Assembly: GCA_002476495.1 (NCBI GenBank)
Contig: DLKL01000035.1
Location: forward strand, 12,963 to 21,383
Direction: 5' to 3'
Length of the DNA stretch: 8,421 bases
Source of the DNA: Lachnospiraceae bacterium UBA7589
Lineage (GTDB): Bacteria > Bacillota > Clostridia > Lachnospirales > Lachnospiraceae
The translations under genes were made by a program, and so were the position numbers. Under the pieces are notes generated by a model. That model was not told where the DNA came from, made no database searches, and was given only the letters and a program-made list of their open reading frames with translations. Below, piece by piece: positions 7,057-8,421 of the stretch; position 1 is the first letter of the stretch, and the number at the start of each line of letters is the position of its first letter.

Positions 7057-7074
7057 GTCCGACAGATATATGTA

Positions 7075-7103
7075 ATTATATGTGATACACACAAAAAGTA
7101 TTA
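7075..7103 (-). promoter_or_regulatory. Sigma-E-like promoter for yabP-yabQ
   Basis: TAATACT (7103-7097) and CATATAAT (7082-7075) on the minus strand are separated by 14 bases. The B. subtilis sigma-E consensus is about KMATATT, 14 bases, CATACANT. The -35 has one mismatch and the -10 one (T for C at the fifth base). Transcription would start near 7068 with a leader of about 25 bases. YabQ is known to be read by sigma-E polymerase in B. subtilis. The TATAAT inside it lacks a credible sigma-A -35 at 16 to 18 bases. Confidence 0.65.
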
Positions 7104-7109
7104 CATAGC

Positions 7110-7349
7110 CTATAAATATCTGTACATTTCTCCGGCATCCTCCTTTTTTGTAGAATCCGCTATTTTTGTAACCTGTACCTTAACTGATTTATTTCCAAAG
7201 CCAATTTCGATTATATCATCCAACTTAACATCGTAAGATGCTTTAACCACCTTTCCGTTTACCTGTACTCTTCCTCCATCACAAGCCTCATTGGCCACAG
7301 TCCTTCGTTTAATCAATCTCGAAACCTTTAAATATTTGTCTAATCTCAT
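7110..7349 (-). CDS. rqcP: RqcP (YabO), S4-domain ribosome quality control factor
   Basis: RqcP is an Hsp15-like S4 RNA-binding protein. In B. subtilis it binds the stalled 50S subunit with RqcH and supports addition of C-terminal alanine tails to incomplete chains. The 79-residue protein is one S4 domain. It begins MRLDKYLKVSRLIKRRT, nearly the same as B. subtilis YabO, including R2, R11, R15 and R16. It continues with the VQVNGKVVKAS turn at 29-39, and its end resembles the B. subtilis protein. I chose the ATG at 7349 because AGGAG lies eight bases upstream. An in-frame start at 7481 would overlap hup and adds unrelated residues. It sits where yabO sits in B. subtilis, just before yabP. Its only visible upstream signal is the hup terminator, so it may be read by leakage through it. 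Confidence 0.93.
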   Translation of the reverse strand: MRLDKYLKVSRLIKRRTVANEACDGGRVQVNGKVVKASYDVKLDDIIEIGFGNKSVKVQVTKIADSTKKEDAGEMYRYL

Positions 7350-7357
7350 ACTTTCAA

Positions 7358-7362
7358 CTCCT
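7358..7362 (-). promoter_or_regulatory. Ribosome binding site deciding the rqcP start
   Basis: AGGAG on the minus strand lies eight bases before the ATG at 7349. It comes immediately after the T-tract of the hup terminator, so any readthrough transcript exposes it at once. Confidence 0.8.
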
Positions 7363-7363
7363 G

Positions 7364-7400
7364 AAAAAAATAAAGACCATCCCTTACATGAGATGGTCTT
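7364..7400 (-). terminator. Rho-independent terminator after hup
   Basis: On the minus strand a perfect nine-base-pair stem (AAGACCATC with GATGGTCTT) encloses a ten-base loop and is followed by TATTTTTTT. It lies about 20 bases after the hup stop. It probably sets a strong, short hup transcript and a weaker one that continues into rqcP. Confidence 0.82.
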
Positions 7401-7419
7401 AAATCCTCTATGCCAACAA

Positions 7420-7692
7420 TTAGTTAAGAGCGTCCTTGAAAGCCTTACCAGCCTTAAACTTAGGAGCCTTTGCAGCAGCAATCTTCATAGTCTCGCCTGT
7501 TCTAGGATTTCTACCCTCTCTTGCAGGTCTCTCGGCAACCTCAAAAGTACCGAAACCAACTAACTGGATCTTCTCTCCGTTCTTTAACTCGGATACAACT
7601 GTCTCTGTAAAAGCCTTAAGAACCTTCTCTACCTCGGTCTTCTTCATACCAGTCTTCTCAGCCATGCTTGAAACTAACTCATTCTTATTCAT
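7420..7692 (-). CDS. hup: HU-family DNA-binding protein
   Basis: HU is an abundant histone-like dimer that bends and compacts DNA. The 90 residues match the family length. The helical dimer body is at 1-40, followed by GFGTFEV (46-52). The flexible beta arm runs from about 53 to 74 with RNPRTGE (61-67), including the intercalating proline P63. The C-terminal helix has FKAGKAFKDALN (79-90). AGGAGG sits eight bases before the ATG. The gene has a near-consensus sigma-A promoter, a leader of about 90 bases and a terminator, as expected for a highly expressed single-gene unit. In B. subtilis the HU gene hbs lies elsewhere, so its place between spoVT and rqcP is a clostridial feature. HU rather than IHF is indicated by the arm sequence and by the phylum. 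Confidence 0.97.
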   Translation of the reverse strand: MNKNELVSSMAEKTGMKKTEVEKVLKAFTETVVSELKNGEKIQLVGFGTFEVAERPAREGRNPRTGETMKIAAAKAPKFKAGKAFKDALN

Positions 7693-7700
7693 TGAATATT

Positions 7701-7706
7701 CCTCCT
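7701..7706 (-). promoter_or_regulatory. Ribosome binding site of hup
   Basis: AGGAGG on the minus strand with an eight-base spacer to the ATG at 7692 is a full-consensus Shine-Dalgarno sequence. It fits high expression. Confidence 0.88.
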
Positions 7707-7725
7707 ATTATAACAAATGTTTTCT

Positions 7726-7755
7726 GATTACCTTAATTAGTCTGTACAAGTAATC
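7726..7755 (-). other. Possible hairpin in the hup leader
   Basis: GATTAC (7755-7750) and GTAATC (7731-7726) can pair. With one bulged base the stem extends by two more A-T pairs (CTT against AAG). It lies between the predicted transcription start and the ribosome binding site. No known riboswitch is recognised. It may be a stability element or chance. Confidence 0.3.
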
Positions 7756-7788
7756 CCCTTTTTTGCGACATATCATGCCCCGCTCTTA

Positions 7789-7817
7789 TTTATACCCTTT
7801 TACCCATAATTTGTCAA
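7789..7817 (-). promoter_or_regulatory. Sigma-A promoter of hup
   Basis: A perfect TTGACA (7817-7812) and TATAAA (7794-7789) on the minus strand are separated by the optimal 17 bases. Transcription would start near 7782, leaving a leader of about 90 bases. It is the strongest housekeeping promoter in the window. The rest of the 192-base gap between spoVT and hup shows no further gene and no clear spoVT terminator. Confidence 0.85.
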
Positions 7818-7884
7818 GGGAAATACCTCATAAAATAAGGTTCTTTTGTATTTTTATAACTTTTCTGCTCTTTGCACAGAATTT

Positions 7885-8421
7885 TTAACCTTCCATTTGT
7901 TTTCCGAGGAAGTTTGCCGCAATCACTGCTGCCTTCTGTTCAGCCTCCCCTATTACCTTATCGCCATCCTTGCTGAGAAGTATAACTGCGCCTATGGCAT
8001 CTCCTTCGGAGATTATAGTCTGAATAATCTGCCCGCTATACTCGTTATCACCGTTTCCCAGTATCTTTATATACTTTTTTTCACCTTTCTTTGCTATAAT
8101 TGCCTCACGATCATTTATAGCCTCCTCCAGCTCCTTATGAAGACTTTTTCCAAGCAGTTCCCGCTTGGGAAGACCGGCTACAGCTATAATCTGATCTCTG
8201 TCACAGACACAGACTCCACATCCGAGAATCTGGGAAGTTGCCTCGACATACTGCTGTGCAAAGCTACTAAGCTCACCAATCGGAGAATACTTTTTTAATA
8301 TTATCTCCCCATCCTTATCCGTAAATATTTCTAACGGATCGCCCTCTCTTATCCTTAGTACTCTTCTTATTTCCTTAGGTACCACAACTCTTCCAAGATC
8401 ATCAATACGTCGTACTATTCC
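7885..8421 (-). CDS. spoVT: SpoVT, AbrB-family stage V sporulation regulator (5' end cut by window)
   Basis: SpoVT is a forespore transcription factor. In B. subtilis it is made under sigma-G and tunes the sigma-G regulon, affecting coat, resistance and germination. The 178 visible residues begin GIVRRIDDLGRVVVPKEIRR, which aligns with residue 5 onward of B. subtilis SpoVT, so only about four residues and the start codon are missing. The first 46 residues are the swapped-hairpin AbrB/MazE DNA-binding domain, with LRIREGDPLEIF at 22-33. Residues from about 52 to the end form the GAF-like ligand domain, including CDRDQIIAVAG (73-83), GDAIGAVILLS (140-150) and the closing FLGKQMEG. The GAF domain separates it from the shorter AbrB. 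It is followed by hup with its own promoter. The spoVT promoter lies outside the window. Confidence 0.96.
   Translation of the reverse strand, partial: GIVRRIDDLGRVVVPKEIRRVLRIREGDPLEIFTDKDGEIILKKYSPIGELSSFAQQYVEATSQILGCGVCVCDRDQIIAVAGLPKRELLGKSLHKELEEAINDREAIIAKKGEKKYIKILGNGDNEYSGQIIQTIISEGDAIGAVILLSKDGDKVIGEAEQKAAVIAANFLGKQMEG

Noticed and set aside
7044..7094. Longer yabP starting at 7094
   Set aside because: The 17 extra residues do not fit the family, the ATG at 7043 has its own ribosome binding site, and the predicted sigma-E transcript starts after 7094.
5991..7400. Similar stems (AGACCA/TGGTCT) in the divIC and hup terminators as a dispersed repeat
   Set aside because: The similarity is limited to about six bases of stem and the loops differ. 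Short shared stems are common among terminators.
7350..7481. Longer rqcP starting at 7481
   Set aside because: It would overlap the end of hup and encode the terminator. The family begins with MRLDK, which is the ATG at 7349, preceded by AGGAG.
7707..7715. Extended -10 (TGTTATAAT) just before the hup ribosome binding site
   Set aside because: Transcription would start in or next to the Shine-Dalgarno sequence, and no -35 is present. The promoter at 7789-7817 is far better.
7864..7881. Possible terminator after spoVT (TTCTG with CAGAA)
   Set aside because: The stem is only five pairs and no T-tract follows on the minus strand, so it does not qualify as a rho-independent terminator.

Overview
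The window looks like chromosomal DNA from an AT-rich, endospore-forming member of the Clostridia. The Lachnospiraceae are my best guess, from protein resemblance and gene order rather than any search. All ten genes lie on the minus strand, so transcription runs from high to low coordinates. The order is spoVT (5' end cut by the window edge), hup, rqcP (yabO), yabP, yabQ, divIC, spoIIE, tilS, hpt, ftsH (3' end cut). This is a trimmed version of the well-known Bacillus subtilis spoVT-to-ftsH region. An HU gene is inserted, and yabM, yabN, yabR, yabS and yabT are absent.

Region by region: 7885-8421 is SpoVT, a forespore transcription factor. The 192-base gap 7693-7884 is the longest stretch without a gene and carries a near-consensus sigma-A promoter and a leader for hup (7420-7692). 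A terminator follows hup, and then rqcP (ribosome quality control) begins. A short gap with a sigma-E-like promoter precedes yabP and yabQ, the mother-cell cortex and coat pair, which directly abut. An 88-base gap with a sigma-A-like promoter and an inverted repeat precedes divIC (cell division), which ends in a strong terminator. Next comes spoIIE, behind a promoter with the unusual 21-base spacer known from B. subtilis spoIIE and with TGTCAAA sequences resembling Spo0A boxes. After a 68-base gap come tilS and hpt, which overlap by 8 bases, and then ftsH.

The locus thus mixes housekeeping functions (nucleoid protein, tRNA-Ile2 lysidine synthesis, purine salvage, membrane proteolysis, septum assembly, rescue of stalled ribosomes) with sporulation genes acting at successive stages. 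SpoIIE acts at the asymmetric septum and activates sigma-F, YabP and YabQ act under sigma-E in the mother cell, and SpoVT acts in the forespore. The non-coding gaps carry promoter and terminator signals that would let each group be expressed separately although the genes are packed head to tail.

I see no mobile element, CRISPR array, RNA gene or clearly novel system. The most informative signals are in the intergenic DNA: the spoIIE and yabPQ promoters, the hup-rqcP terminator, the divIC inverted repeat, and an A8 run near the end of yabQ. SpoIIE also appears unusually compact.
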